Source: Sepioteuthis lessoniana (Eukaryota > Mollusca > Cephalopoda > Myopsida > Loliginidae). Taken from it: 64,000 nucleotides of DNA. Below are positions 10,971-21,517 of this stretch, piece by piece. The stretch's first letter is position 1, and each line of letters begins with the position of its first letter. Made by a program: the position numbers and the translations under genes. The stretch spans positions 101,731,617-101,795,616 of the forward strand of contig OY757917.1 of NCBI GenBank assembly GCA_963585895.1, in the 5' to 3' direction. The notes below the pieces were generated by a model. The model had not been told where the DNA came from. It saw only the letters and a list, made by a program, of their open reading frames with translations, and made no database searches.

Positions 10971-11649
10971 AAAAGAAGAAATTTAGAATGTTGACTTTTC
11001 GAAGTTTTAAAGTAAGCTATTTCTACAACGGAGATTTGGACAATTCTATAACCCGACTACAACTCTCCCTGTTTTTGTTAACCTCAGTTAAGGAGCTCCA
11101 TGAATTGATCTAAAGTAGTGGCCACCTCCCGCTACAGGTGACTCTGGTGCTCAGCTCTGTGACCGTCAACAAAAGATCAATCATAAGAATTCTCGTGGTA
11201 GATGCGAGAAACAGTTACACATGAGAGTTAGGGATTTTTGAAAAGAATCAGTCAGTTACTTACTAACCGACAGAGACAAGGAATGTCTTAAGTTTCAGGA
11301 CTAGTGAAACCATCACCCCATTGGGGGGGGTAGGCTATGATTTAGAAGTTTCTTCATCGACTCAATAATACCATTTCGCTTCTATTTGTCTTTGTGACCA
11401 ATCCAACGTTAAGTTGAAATATTAATAATAAAGTGTCTGGCTTTTTTCTTTTTTCCTTGTATGAGTTCGTCGTCATCACCTCCTCTTGTTTTTGTATCTG
11501 CCGACTTTTGTCGAGACCCTGTAATGCCATAGTGACAATAAAGTTTGATATTTATCCAATCTCTCACCTGGATTTGACACAAGGTCATTTTATAGCGGGA
11601 AGACAACGCATAAATCGAGATTCATGTGTGCTGTCACAAAAAAAAAAGC
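10971..11649. other. Unassigned DNA
   Basis: No recognisable gene. Opposing short frames at 11409-11702 have no family likeness. Confidence 0.5.
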
Positions 11650-11825
11650 TTAATCCTGCTGGCATTCCTCATTTTGGGGGCGCTTCAGGCGCCAAGCGAT
11701 GAACCCAGTCCTGCAAAGCAGGTATTGCCAGGACGAAGGCCTCCTAGGACAAAGCAGTTAACTTAATAATACCCACCCGACGCGAACACCAGGTGGATCC
11801 CGGTAAACCGAATGGGGTGAGTGAC
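11650..11825 (+). repeat. SINE-E type repeat
   Basis: 'ttttgggggcgcttcaggcg', 'caagcgatgaacccagtcct', 'gcaggtattgccagg' and 'taatacccacccgac' match 4021-4140. An oligo-A run precedes it. Confidence 0.5.
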
Positions 11826-12454
11826 AATAGAGAAAGAAAATTCAGTAAACAGCGTTGGGTATGGAGGTTTAAAGAAAGCGTTTCTCACGCCACAATTATT
11901 GTCCCGGCAAATCGTTACGGGCTTCCGTAAACGTTTTGTTGTATCATGGATTTTGCAACTGCAAAATAATTTTTGTTCACATCTAAAACAAAAAGTTCTA
12001 TTCAGGGCAACGAGTCTAACCAATTGGAACACAATATCAGCTGACTTCATTTTAATGTCGTTTTTATGTTCTTCGCTAAATTGTAAAGTTGGTTTGTAAT
12101 CTGGAAATAATCTCGAAAGACGGACGCTATTGTATTTTATAGTTTCTTTAAATGACTTGGGGTGTGGCAGACCATTACGCTACAGTGAACTCGATCCTCA
12201 TAGAGTATACTGTAAACATGGTCTTCTGGATAAACTTACCAAATGATTGAACAAAATGATGCTATAGAGAATGATTTTCAAACTGTGATTCGAGGAATAC
12301 AGAGTGTTCGCAACGTCAATAGCTGCGGTCCAGAGACGCAGCAAGGGTAACTTGAAAATTTATATTTACTGATTAAAGATAGAACGGTAAATTTGTATTT
12401 CTAGATACTATTACACACCTCTGAAAATTCAGTTTAAACAGCGACCACTCCCAA
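11826..12454. other. Unassigned, possibly hAT interior
   Basis: Two overlapping frames (11763-12050 minus, 11821-12099 plus) are not recognised. Because a hAT C-terminus follows, part of this may be eroded transposase, but I cannot read it. Confidence 0.35.
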
Positions 12455-12820
12455 AATTTAGGCTTTGCGTGACTTTGGAGTATACATTGTTGATTTAAAG
12501 GCAGTCAAAATGCTGCTACCTTTTGCATCAACATATTTATATGAAACAATATTTTCATCAGTTATTAATATGATGACCAAATAAAGATGTGAACTTGTGC
12601 AAAGTGAAGTGCGAGCATCTTTGTCAAAATATCACCAAGAATTGACAATTTGTTTCGAGCAAGACGAGCCCACCCCTCTCACTAAATGTTGTTACTCAGT
12701 GCAAACAATTGATGGGGTTTTCATGAAATATTTTTAATAGATTTCATTTTTATTCATGTACGTATCCACAAGATGGACGCTGAAATAGAGAGGGGTCACC
12801 AAAAAGTTTGAGAATCACTG
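12455..12820 (+). pseudogene. hAT transposase C-terminus and 3' terminal repeat
   Basis: Plus strand from about 12494 reads DLKAVKMLLPFASTYLYE, then TIFSSVINMMTK, a stop, and SEVRASLSKYHQEL. This matches the C-terminal hAT dimerisation region, where family members read LLPF.STYLCE..FS...KTK.R. The usual Cys is Tyr here. At 12793-12820 'ggtcaccaaaaagtttgaga' then 'atcactg' is the complement of a Charlie-like hAT terminus. The 5' terminus was not found. A stop inside the domain shows it is dead. Confidence 0.6.
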
Positions 12821-12917
12821 TTATAGAGGGCTGTTTTGTTTCGTTGTTCAAGCAGTTGTCTGTTACAATGATTGCATGAGTTTTGCAAGAAACCTTGAGA
12901 TACAGGAGACTAACATA

Positions 12918-13278
12918 TAGGGTGTATCAAACTAAATTCAACCCATTAATATGATAATGATTTATTACAAGCGCAATGGCAGTCATTTGGAACATGTCCT
13001 GTAAAAAATGCATCCTTTGTTTTTTTAATCATGGTTATGTCTCAATGTTTTTTGAGTTTCTTGTCTCAGTAATAAATCATTATCATATTAATGGGTTGCA
13101 TCTATTTTGAGACAGTTTTAAATGATTTTGTAGTGACGCAGAATATTTTTCCGCTCTTGTCCAAGGCATTGAGATGGAGGATTAATAGTTGTTATAGTAT
13201 ACTATTTTCAAATCTGAAACAAAAAACATACAACATTATTATTAGTAGAGTTATTAGCAGTCACCTGGGTCCCATGTA
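12918..13278 (+). mobile_element. MITE-N copy, left part
   Basis: It begins 'tagggtgtatcaaac' and matches the uninterrupted copy at 22358-22787 through 'gcatcctttg', 'gtttcttgtctcagtaataa', 'attattattagtagagttat' and 'gggtcccatgta'. An internal palindrome pairs 'attaatatgataatgattta' with its complement near 13070-13095. It is broken at 13278 by the Tc1/mariner-like element and resumes at 14161. Confidence 0.7.
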
Positions 13279-14160
13279 CAGGGTGGAACGATAAAATTGT
13301 CGTCCTAAAGAAAACAACACTACAGCTTTATTTTAAAACTTTTATTGAAAAAAATCAATTCAGCTAACTTGATTATGTAGTAGGGCTGACATCTATTCAA
13401 TGTAGCCGCTTTCATCCTCAATCACCGCCTCGATACGGATCCGGAACTGGGAGCACAAGCGCCAGCGGGAGCACAGCGAATACCCGGCGGATGGCGGCGA
13501 TCAGGCTGGCTTTGGTGTTGTGGGAGGTCATGTTGGTGATGTTCTCAACGTATGACCAAACGAAGTAGGCCAGCGGGTTCAGGTCGGGGGAGGAGGGGTC
13601 CAGTGAGAGAAGGGTACAAAAATCCAAGCCTGGGTCTCTTTGGACTTGTGGGCCGGCGCCGAGTCCTGCTGCCACACCCAGGGTCTGCCACCGGTTACCT
13701 GATTGCAGCAGGGGATCACCACACTCTTCAGCACATCCAGGTACACTTTGGTGTTGACTTTCAAGCCGACTTCGAAGATGTGAGGTGGCATGATGTGGCC
13801 CTCACTTGAAACCACACCAAAGACCCTAACCGTAGCCGGAAACTTTGTTTTCATCAGCCTGGACACGTCCCTGTTATTCGTGGCAATCCAGATTTGCATT
13901 TTGAGGGTGCTGTCAATGGTCTTGTTGTCATAACTTGGCTCAGTAGAGAGAATGATATGTACAGGGGCGCATCTCCGATCTCGCTCGTTGAATATTGTGT
14001 CACTTTCAGACATGATAGAAGGCTCCTATCGCTCTTGGGATTTGTACACAACTGGCCAACTAGTAGATGGTCTGAAACAAACAAAGAAAACCGGTTTTCA
14101 TTAAACGGAAATGGAATCATGTCGTCTTTTCTAAGGCGACAATTTTATCGTTCCACCCTG
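13279..14160 (-). mobile_element. Tc1/mariner-like transposon with TIRs and TA duplication
   Basis: The ends are 'cagggtggaacgataaaatt' and its complement 'aattttatcgttccaccctg', so terminal repeats of at least 24 bp, each bordered by TA (13277-13278 and 14161-14162), the target of this superfamily. Length is 882 bp, shorter than an autonomous element. The interior codes a transposase on the minus strand. Confidence 0.85.
13400..14013 (-). pseudogene. Transposase (DDE, Tc1/mariner superfamily), truncated
   Basis: Minus strand. From about 13850: KFPATVRVFGVVSSEGHIMP, then VNTKVYLDVLKSVVIP, then WQQDSAPAHKSKETQ holding the second catalytic Asp. After a frameshift near 13600-13640 it continues SSPDLNPLAYFVWSYVEN, NTKASLIAAIRRVFA. 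The third catalytic Asp, expected in NPLDY, is Ala (NPLAY). The N-terminal helix-turn-helix half is missing. The frame from 14013 starts at an ATG, but that is not the original start. Confidence 0.75.
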
Positions 14161-14171
14161 TATATTGAGAC
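14161..14171 (+). mobile_element. MITE-N copy, right stub
   Basis: 'tatattgagac' matches the last part of the empty copy ('tatattgagacaccctat'). The sequence then becomes LINE-G, so the last few bases of the MITE are lost. Confidence 0.55.
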
Positions 14172-14388
14172 TCTCTGTATCTCCTTGCAGAACTCCAGTG
14201 ACAATATCAAAGAAGTCAGTGTCACCATCCGAACCTTGACTTTCATGTTTTGTATAGATCATCATTATGGCTGTAACAGTTTCTTTGGGGTGACCAGAAG
14301 CTCGAAGCATTTGCTCTATCTTCTCTCATTGTATGTAATCAAATGCCTTGGAGAAATCTACAAACAATAGAGTTGCCTCGAGATATTT
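14172..14388 (-). pseudogene. LINE-G reverse transcriptase fragment
   Basis: Minus strand reads LFVDFSKAFDYIQ (RT motif A with its Asp), then ASGHPKETVTAIMMIY, then DIVTGVLQGDTE. It faces away from the next LINE-G piece, so the two form a head-to-head pair. Confidence 0.65.
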
Positions 14389-15340
14389 TTACACAAACTC
14401 ATGTTCTATAGAAACACAAAAGTCAAAGTCTGCTCACCGGATGGAGACACAGACTTCGACATTGTTGCTGGAGTTCTGCAAGGAAATACATAAGCACTAT
14501 ATCTGTTCATAATTTGCCTAGATTACGTACTTCCAAAGTCGATAGATTTAATAAAAGAAAATGGCTTTACGCTATAAAAGGCATAAACAAACGATATCCT
14601 GCAGAAACTTTAACATACTAGACTACGCAGATGATCTTGTGCTTCTTTCAAATACACCTGCCTAAGACGAATCCCTACTGTATAGCCTGGAGAAAGCAGC
14701 AGGTGGCATTGGTCTCAACGTGAACGCAAACAAAACGGAGTAGATGTTTTTAAACAATAAGAGCCATATCTACTCGAAATGACGATCCTCTAAAATTAGT
14801 TGCTAAGTTCATGTAACTCAGCAGAATTGTCTCATTTACTGAAAGTGATGTCAATATGCGCCAAGTGAAGGCGCGAACTGCTAGAGATAGGCTATCGACC
14901 ATATGGAAGTCTGATCTCTGCGATAAAATAAAACGGGATTTCTTCCAAGCAGCGGTTGTGTCAATACTACTGTATAGATGCACCACATGAACGCTGATAA
15001 AACGCATAGAGAAGAAACTAGACGAAAACTGCACAAGAATGCTACCAGCTATATTAAATCCTGAAAGCAACAACCAACGAAACAACAGCTGTACGGCCAG
15101 TTACTTCCCATCTCTAAAACCATCCAACACGTAAATGACGTTCTTCAGTGGACTTCTACACATGGACCCGCCAGTGTTAGCCGACCAACAAGAACCTATC
15201 TATGTCAGCGCTGTGCCGACACAGGATGTAGTTTGGAAAACCTACCGGGAGCGATGGGTGATAGGGATGGATGGAGAGAGAGAGAGAGAGAGAGAAAGAG
15301 TCAAGGAAATCAGTGTTAGCAGCGCGACTTGATGATGATG
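14389..15340 (+). pseudogene. LINE-G retrotransposon, RT to 3' end, broken
   Basis: Plus strand: FDIVAGVLQGNT, a YADD region readable with frameshifts near 14615-14640 ('gactacgcagatgatcttgt'), the 'aacgtgaacgcaaacaaaac' stretch (NVNANKTE), then the thumb and C-terminal region (WKSDLCDKIKRDFFQAA, ARMLPAI), ending near 'tcagtgttagcagcgcgact' and a short (GAT)n tail at 15332-15341. A (GA)n tract interrupts it at 15276-15297. Many stops. Confidence 0.7.
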
Positions 15341-15344
15341 AAAA

Positions 15345-15580
15345 TGGTCAACTAGCTGAGCTCGCATACCATTACACCAGTCGTTAAGTCAGCTACGCAT
15401 TTCCTTCACACATTGTCAAAAATTGGTTTTCCAGCCCATGTAAATCCTAGAATTTGGAATACTTGTATGTAGATAAAATAGGCTCTTGCAAAAATTTGTG
15501 TAATGGCATTTCCCTCTCCAACTTAAACACATTTGACCTTGTACAGTTCTAATCTAAGCTGAATAAAACAAGTGTAATAC
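15345..15580. other. Unassigned DNA
   Basis: No family recognised between the LINE-G tail and the next SINE-A. Confidence 0.5.
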
Positions 15581-15581
15581 C

Positions 15582-15836
15582 GGCTCATGGGCCTAATGAG
15601 TAGGGTGTTCGCCAATGGTCCGGGAGACCGGGGTTCAATCCCTGGACAAGTCAAACCAAAGACTCAAAAATGGTACTTGATGCCGCTTTGCTTAGCACAG
15701 CATTATAAAGTGAGGATCAAGGGTAAAATGGAGTAATCCTGGGAATGGAGTAGCGCCCTCCCCTACACTTCGGTGTAGTAGCTATTGAAAAGGGGCCTTC
15801 GGGTCACCCTAGACTAAGGTCGCCAACTTCACTTAG
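15582..15836 (+). mobile_element. SINE-A copy
   Basis: Head 'ggctcatgggcctaatgagt', 'gtgttcgccaatggtccggg', B box 'ggggttcaatccctgg'; end 'actaaggtcgccaacttcac'. A possible LTR begins directly at its end. Confidence 0.8.
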
Positions 15837-16062
15837 TGTTGTATCGTGGTAAGGAAAAGATATACAGTGATATAAAGAGTTAATTATTTATTAGTTGAAG
15901 TGGTACAGTCCAACAAATATCATAAATCTCGGGCTGTGAGTGTTACGTCCGTAGTTGGCCTTACTACTGACCGAGATCTTGCAGAACACTCGTGCTTAAG
16001 AAGCACGACGTCTTTTATACCTTTGCGATACCGGAAGTCACGTGGTACGAGCCACTATGCCA
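15837..16062 (-). mobile_element. Possible solo LTR
   Basis: The block starts TG and ends CA. Read on the minus strand, it has a TATA box ('aaaggtataaaagacgtcg') in the first third and a polyadenylation signal ('aactaataaataattaac') towards the end, the order expected in an LTR. I could not find a matching target duplication, so the boundaries are soft. Confidence 0.35.
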
Positions 16063-16420
16063 CACTTTATATTCTTTCATTGCTAATCAGTGGTTTGTAT
16101 TCTTAAAAAGTCATATATAATTGCTGAGGGTGAGTTCCTGGGGCGCAGTTGCTATGATATTACAGTAAGCGAGTTTAAACTCTTGGATAAGGCATGGAAT
16201 AATGTATCGCAGAATGACATTTGACGTCTGTGCGATTGTGTGTAAGCGAGAGTACGGGCTTATTTTAATGCCCAAACGAAAATATACAGCGTATTAACAT
16301 TGGATATAAGTACTGTTTATGTACCCTTTATTTTCGAATTTGTACCCGTATCTATCTATCTCTCTGGTTTATCTTGAGTAAGCTTAAACACATATTTAAA
16401 ATGTAATTTTATTTTTTGTC
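16063..16420. other. Unassigned DNA
   Basis: No gene or family recognised. Confidence 0.5.
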
Positions 16421-16422
16421 AG

Positions 16423-16451
<29 letters not shown>
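16421..16451. repeat. (AT)n microsatellite
   Basis: It directly precedes a SINE-B head. Confidence 0.9.
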
Positions 16452-16454
<3 letters not shown>

Positions 16455-16722
16455 GGGCGCTCGTGGTGTAATGGTTATCATCGTAGGTCATGGACTGAGT
16501 GATAAGAGTTCAAATCTTGAATGAAGCTGTTTATATTTAATAAATGTATGAATCCCCTTGTTCTCCTTCCAGTGATGGGTAAATAGTAGGATAGACAGGG
16601 CTTTTTAACCTAGGTATGGCAAACAGTCTTGGAGAAGGAAAACTCTGAATTCAATCCTGTTAAACTTCATTAAAAAAACTGACCTTGCGTCACTTCCTGC
16701 TAGTGCAGATGGGTTGGTAAAC
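16452..16722 (+). mobile_element. SINE-B copy, near full length
   Basis: Head 'gggggcgctcgtggtgtaat' with A box 'tggtgtaatggttatca', B box 'agagttcaaatcttg', body 'gatgggtaaatagtaggata', end 'ggaaaactctgaattcaatc', 'ctgaccttgcgtcacttcc', 'gatgggttggtaaac'. This is the best reference copy of the family in the window. Confidence 0.85.
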
Positions 16723-16956
16723 ACACACACACACACACTTACCCATGCACACAAATACACACACACACACTCACACACTTATATATATATATATATATAT
16801 TTAATATTAATACTATAGTTGGCTATATTTATAAATAAAGAGTGCACAGAATCAGTGAGAGAGCATATATATATATATATTAGTTATGATAGCGTGAACA
16901 TATAGTCACCGGCGTCTGCAGATTGTCAGTTTCTCGCCCACGTGATCATCGGACCA

Positions 16957-16995
<39 letters not shown>

Positions 16996-17025
16996 GCACA
17001 CACACACACACACACACACATGCAG
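16723..17025. repeat. CA/AT microsatellites around a Rep-F copy
   Basis: (CA)n at 16723-16770 with interruptions, (AT)n at 16780-16800. Rep-F at about 16805-16958: 'ggctatatttataaataaag', 'gagagagcatatat', 'cgtctgcagattgtcagttt', 'tcgcccacgtgatcatcgg'. Then AT and CA runs to 17020. Confidence 0.7.
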
Positions 17026-17223
17026 AAAAGGAAGCCTTTTTAATACACGGAAACGAATCGAACAATCACAGCAGTATATTTCAATTTTTTGAATAATTAT
17101 GACCTGTACACCCGGCACAAAGTACGAACAAATTATGTGTGAGCGTGCGCACGCGGGTGTGTTACCGTGCATGCGTCTAAACGTTTGTGCATATGTATGC
17201 ATATTTATTAATATGTAGGCGTG

Positions 17224-17237
17224 TATATATATATAAA

Positions 17238-17298
<61 letters not shown>

Positions 17299-17412
17299 TT
17301 TTCTATATGTATATATACATTTATATGCATGTATTCATGTGCGTATATGTATGTACCTGTTCGTGTTTGTATATATATATATATATGTATTTATATATGT
17401 GTTTATATGTAT
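17224..17412. repeat. Long AT-rich microsatellite block
   Basis: A nearly pure AT run at about 17245-17292, followed by irregular ATATGT/TATATA. The frames of about 120-130 codons through it are tyrosine/isoleucine repeats and have no meaning as protein. Confidence 0.85.
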
Positions 17413-17413
17413 T

Positions 17414-17622
17414 TGGCCCCCGAGACCGGGGTTCAATCCCAGGTCGTGTCATGCCAAAGGCTCAAAATATGGCACTTGATTCTGCCTTCCTTAACACTCA
17501 CCATTATCAGGTACAGATCAAGGGTGAAGTGGGACAATGTAGGGAAAGAAATAGCGCCTTCTCCGACACCTCAGTCAAGTAGCTATTGAAAAAAGCCCCT
17601 TTAGATCGCCCAACTTTACTTT
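17414..17622 (+). mobile_element. SINE-A copy, 5' truncated
   Basis: It starts in the head at 'cccgagaccggggttcaatc', so the B box is intact and the A box is replaced by AT repeats. The body is diverged. Confidence 0.75.
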
Positions 17623-17634
17623 TTACCAACTATT

Positions 17635-17639
<5 letters not shown>

Positions 17640-17670
<31 letters not shown>
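17640..17670. repeat. (AT)n microsatellite
   Basis: AT run between two same-strand SINE-A copies. Confidence 0.9.
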
Positions 17671-17671
<1 letters not shown>

Positions 17672-17935
17672 ATGAGTCATTGTCCTCGTGGGTAGAGTGT
17701 TCGCCAATGGTCCGGGAGACCTGGGTTCAATCCCAGGTCGCGTCATACCAAAGACTTTAAAAATGGTACTTGATACCTCCTTGCTTAACACTCAGCGATA
17801 TAAGGTACGTATCAAGGGTAAAGTGGAGAAATCCAGGTAAAGGAGTAGCGCCCTCCCCAACACCTCAGTGTAGTAGCTATTGAAAAGGGAGCCTCCTGGT
17901 CGCCCTCGACTACGGTCGCCAACTTTACTTACTTG
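17671..17935 (+). mobile_element. SINE-A copy, full length
   Basis: One of the best copies: 'cctcgtgggtagagtgttcg', 'ccaatggtccgggagacc', B box 'gggttcaatcccaggtcgcg', 'cttgcttaacactcagcg', 'aggagtagcgccctcccc', 'ctacggtcgccaactttact'. Both polymerase III boxes are present, so it keeps promoter sequence. Confidence 0.9.
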
Positions 17936-18637
17936 CATATGTGTATTCGCAATACAAAAGAGTTTACATCATACAATGTCTTAAGGTTACTTCCATGCAT
18001 GCAATCATATCTATAATTCCACACAACCAACAACTAAAGGGACTCTTCTTTAGAATGTAAATGTCTCACAAACTCTTATAGCTTTTAGAAGCGTCACACA
18101 TATATATCTACCCTAAAGGATCTTTCTACATATACAACTTTATTCAATCTGAATCTCATTTCTTTATGTATTATCTTTTCCATTTAATTTTGCTCCGACA
18201 ATAAAATAAAGTTGTACGTCTTGTTTTTTTTTTAATTATTTAGAGATAACACGACTATCTTCCTCTGTACTCTCGTTGTATATTCAGAGAGATTTATAGC
18301 GTGTAAATCTTGCAAATTTCATAAGTGTGCAAACGTACTGTTAGAAAGATGAAAGACTAACTTGTGCCAGATTCTCAAATGTGGTGAGATTACCTGCCAT
18401 AAGAATCAGCATTTAAAACCGTTTTCAGGTGCCGAATTGAAACATAGCTAATCTTTTAATACAGAGATCAAATAATGCTTTCGAGAAGGTCATTGTTCTG
18501 ATGTGGTCAGATCAACCCTGGACATTGGGCGTCTGTCCAATGTTGACTTATTAACAGGCAAATGGCATTTACCTACGAAGAGCTTATTCTCTAAGAGCAC
18601 ACTCAACTAATCCTTTTCTGTCTGTTTCCGGTTAAAC
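17936..18637. other. Unassigned DNA
   Basis: About 700 bp without a recognised gene or repeat family. Confidence 0.5.

Positions 18638-18667
<30 letters not shown>
18638..18667. repeat. (AAT)n microsatellite
   Basis: Ten or so AAT units; the same trinucleotide forms LINE-R tails elsewhere, but no LINE-R is visible here. Confidence 0.85.
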
Positions 18668-18671
<4 letters not shown>

Positions 18672-18845
18672 AGGTTTATTTTGGATGACGAGATTCACAG
18701 AATTTACCGCGATACAGACGCTACGGCATCTTGCTTTCTTTATGGATTAGATTTGATAATCAAACAAGTTCAAATGGAACCAAGAATCATTTCTACTCAA
18801 TTCACAAGTTTCTGGCATTCTTTTTACTTTGTGCTTTCTTTTACA

Positions 18846-19165
18846 ATTCTTTTTTTTTTTCATCAAAGAAAGAAACAAAAAAGAAAGAAAGAAAGACCAA
18901 ACGGACGAAAGAAAGAAAGAAAGAAAAGAAAGAATAAAATAAAATTCCTTTCTGTAGGGTTTTTCCTTTTTGTCGTTTCTCTTTGTCAACAAAGAAGAAA
19001 ACAACAGGAAAACAAGGAGGCACAAAAACATAGAATTTGTTTTCCTCTATTTTTTTCCCTTTTTTATTTATTCTTTTTATTTCTTTGACAATTATCTTTC
19101 CGACTTTTGAAAGATTTTCTTTCTTTCTTTCTTTCTTCTTCTTTCTTTCTTTCTTTCTTAAAATA
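18846..19165. repeat. GAAA/TTTC purine-pyrimidine tracts
   Basis: GAAA repeats on the plus strand (18870-18935) and TTTC repeats (19110-19160) face each other, with T-rich DNA between. Four overlapping frames of 60-135 codons here are lysine- or phenylalanine-rich artefacts. Confidence 0.75.
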
Positions 19166-19284
19166 TCTCTTTTTCTCGTGTTTTGTTTTTTTATTTACAA
19201 TTTGACGTAAAATTTCGAAATGTGTTATTAATATTCAAAGATTCTTTTCTTTACCATTTCCACCTGGTTTCACAATATTTACGA

Positions 19285-19527
19285 CAATAGTAGAGTGTTC
19301 GCCAATGGTCCGGGAGACCGGGGTTCAATTCCAGGTTGAGTCATACCAAAGACTCAAAAAATGGTACCTGATGTCGCCTTGCTCAGCATTATAAGGTGAG
19401 GATCAAGTGTAAAGTGGGACCAATCCATGGAAAGGAGTAGCGCCCTTCCCTACACCTCGGTGTAGTAGCTATTGAAAAGGGAGCTTTCGGGTCACCCTGG
19501 ACTAACGTCGTCAAGTCTACTTTTACT
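19285..19527 (+). mobile_element. SINE-A copy
   Basis: 'gtagagtgttcgccaatgg', 'ccgggagaccggggttcaat', 'gtagcgcccttccctacacc', 'ggtcaccctggactaacgtc'. A few bases of the extreme 5' end are lost. Confidence 0.85.
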
Positions 19528-19784
19528 TTTATTTTCAATGGCTTTTTATAGTAACTGAGTCCGATGCAGAATTAGATTCTACGAATAATTTGATCTGTCG
19601 TATTTGTCTCATTGCCATTAAATTTTTGACTGACATTTACTTCCATCAACATGACCTGACGATACTCTGTACTCATAAGAAGGATTATTTACCGAAAATC
19701 GTACACTTCGACGATCTTCCAAATATTAATTCTTCAACATTAAGTATAAAGATAGCCTCCGTTTATCGAAACTATTCTATCGGT
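19528..19784. other. Unassigned DNA
   Basis: A 75-codon plus-strand frame begins here and runs into the following SINE; I do not recognise it. Confidence 0.4.
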
Positions 19785-19785
19785 G

Positions 19786-20160
19786 GGTGTTTAAATACAC
19801 TGACTGCAGAGGAGTGAGAACTCCCCACAAAAAGAAGTATCCTTGGTGTCACACAAAACTGTATCTAATGGTTAGGCTCCTGTTCTGGAAATCTGAGGAG
19901 TGTGAACTATCTCTTCATACTCCCAGGTCCACTCTGACTTGGAGTGGTAGTACCTGTTTGGATCCATTGTATGGGTCAATTAGATGTTTAGAAATTGTTC
20001 CTTTCAATAGGACCGTGAGCAAAAGAAAACAAGCTTTTAAAAACAACACCAAAAATATGAATATGAATCTAAAATGAACGTGATTCCCTAACCTCCAGGC
20101 ATAAAATAACCATTGACGGGTCGACGTGCTATTAAAATTAATTAATCAATCAATAGATTC
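19786..20160 (+). mobile_element. SINE-D second subfamily copy
   Basis: 'actgactgcagaggagtgag', 'tgtatctaatggttaggctc', 'ctcccaggtccactctgact', and the subfamily end 'cgtgattccctaacctccag', 'gacgggtcgacgtgctatta' with an AATCAATCAAT tail. Confidence 0.65.
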
Positions 20161-20952
20161 TCATGCCGTTAAAATCAATCAATCAATCGATCCGCATTTA
20201 TGATATCTTTTAAATATTACTTTTTCAACAAAAGGGATACGGGTAGAAAATGTACATCCTTAAAGTGTTCGTCGGGTATGTTCTTCGATTTTTTCTGGTT
20301 AGATTTTAGGACTAAACTCAGAAATCGACCTATACACGGGTAACGGTTTTATCAGACTTAACTAGAAGTGCTAGAAGCAACCTTGAATTTCCTATCAGCA
20401 AATGGATACATAAGATACGTCTAAATTTGAAATGAAAAACCTCGCATTTCTTCCGCAAACGTAGCTCCACAAACAACGGAAAGGCTATTTTACCGCGCTT
20501 CGTTTATTCAGTAATTTATGTGAAAGATATTATTACAGCCCAACTTATCGTCTATGATATGATATCGCAGTAGATCTAGGGAAACAAAAGAAAACGGTTT
20601 CAGTATTTTTCACACTTAATTTTATAATCCACATCAAGTTGATATTATTGATTACACTTGATACAAGAGACAACAGCAGTCGTTGAATATTAGAACGCTC
20701 GCCGAGGCAGACTTCCTGCTTGAACATAAGCTGATAATATCCAAATGTAGGACATCCAGCGGAGAATAGTGGCTAACAAACTACACTAGTAGTCCATATC
20801 TAATTTTGTGATTTCGATCCTTACTGTGTGTTCAGCACTTGCTTCTTTATGATATGCTATGTTATGCTTAGTAATATATATATATATATATAAATGAATA
20901 AATTACAATGCACTCCAAGTTTAAAAGTCCCCCAAACAACAAAAAAACGAGG
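20161..20952. other. Unassigned DNA
   Basis: No gene recognised; an (AT)n run lies at about 20874-20892. Confidence 0.5.
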
Positions 20953-21112
20953 CAAGATGGCCGAGCAAAAGCAGGACGACCAACTCGAACATACATACAT
21001 ATGTGAGGATACGGGATGCAGCTCTGAAGACCTGCCAGAGGCGATGAATGATAGAGAGAAGTGGCGAGAGAGAGTCAGGGATATCCGTCCTAGCGCCACG
21101 ACATGCTGATAT
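20953..21112 (+). mobile_element. LINE-G 3' end fragment
   Basis: 'caagatggccgagcaaaagc', 'gaggatacgggatgcagctc' and 'gcgatgaatgatagagag' read as the C-terminal tail EDTGCSSEDLPEAMNDREKW, closely matching the copy at 63.5 kb. It stops before a (GAT)n tail, in an AT run. Confidence 0.75.
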
Positions 21113-21274
21113 ATATATATATAATCCGAGGAAAATAGTCTAAGGATAAGACTATTAAGAAATAATCCAAGGAGGATAGGAATATCCAGTTGAGTGCTCA
21201 ATATCAACGGCTTTCGAATGTATAATTAATTTCAGATTAAAAATACATCGAAACTCACGTGCTGATAAATTTTG

Positions 21275-21407
21275 TTGTTCCATAATAAATTTATTTCAGG
21301 TCTATAAAATAACCTTCTGTCTACATAATGTTCAAATTTATAAATGTATTTTATCCACCAGAAGGTCATTTCATAGGTCTGAAATAAATCTATAATGGAA
21401 CTACAAA
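21275..21407. repeat. Hairpin (inverted repeat) element
   Basis: The left arm ('ttccataataaatttatttc', 'aggtctataaaataaccttc') and the right arm ('gaaggtcatttcataggtct', 'gaaataaatctataatggaa') are reverse complements over about 45 bp with a few mismatches, around a loop of about 35 bp. Confidence 0.55.
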
Positions 21408-21517
21408 TTGAATTTTTTTCGTTTAATTTTAAATAAAAAATTATTTGTATTAGATCGGAACTTAATATCATATAACTATGTGCAAATAATTCTTAAAAAA
21501 TAATTTCACAAAAATAT

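Noticed and set aside
16452..16530. Functional tRNA genes at SINE heads
   Set aside because: A and B boxes are present, but no full cloverleaf with acceptor stem can be drawn, and each head continues into a SINE body.
17187..17589. Tyrosine/isoleucine-rich ORFs of 120-130 codons, and S/L/Y-rich ORFs at 45555-46247
   Set aside because: They translate (AT)n and (GATA)n/(GA)n microsatellites.
18681..19088. Lysine/phenylalanine-rich ORFs
   Set aside because: They arise from GAAA and TTTC tracts; four frames overlap with the same bias.
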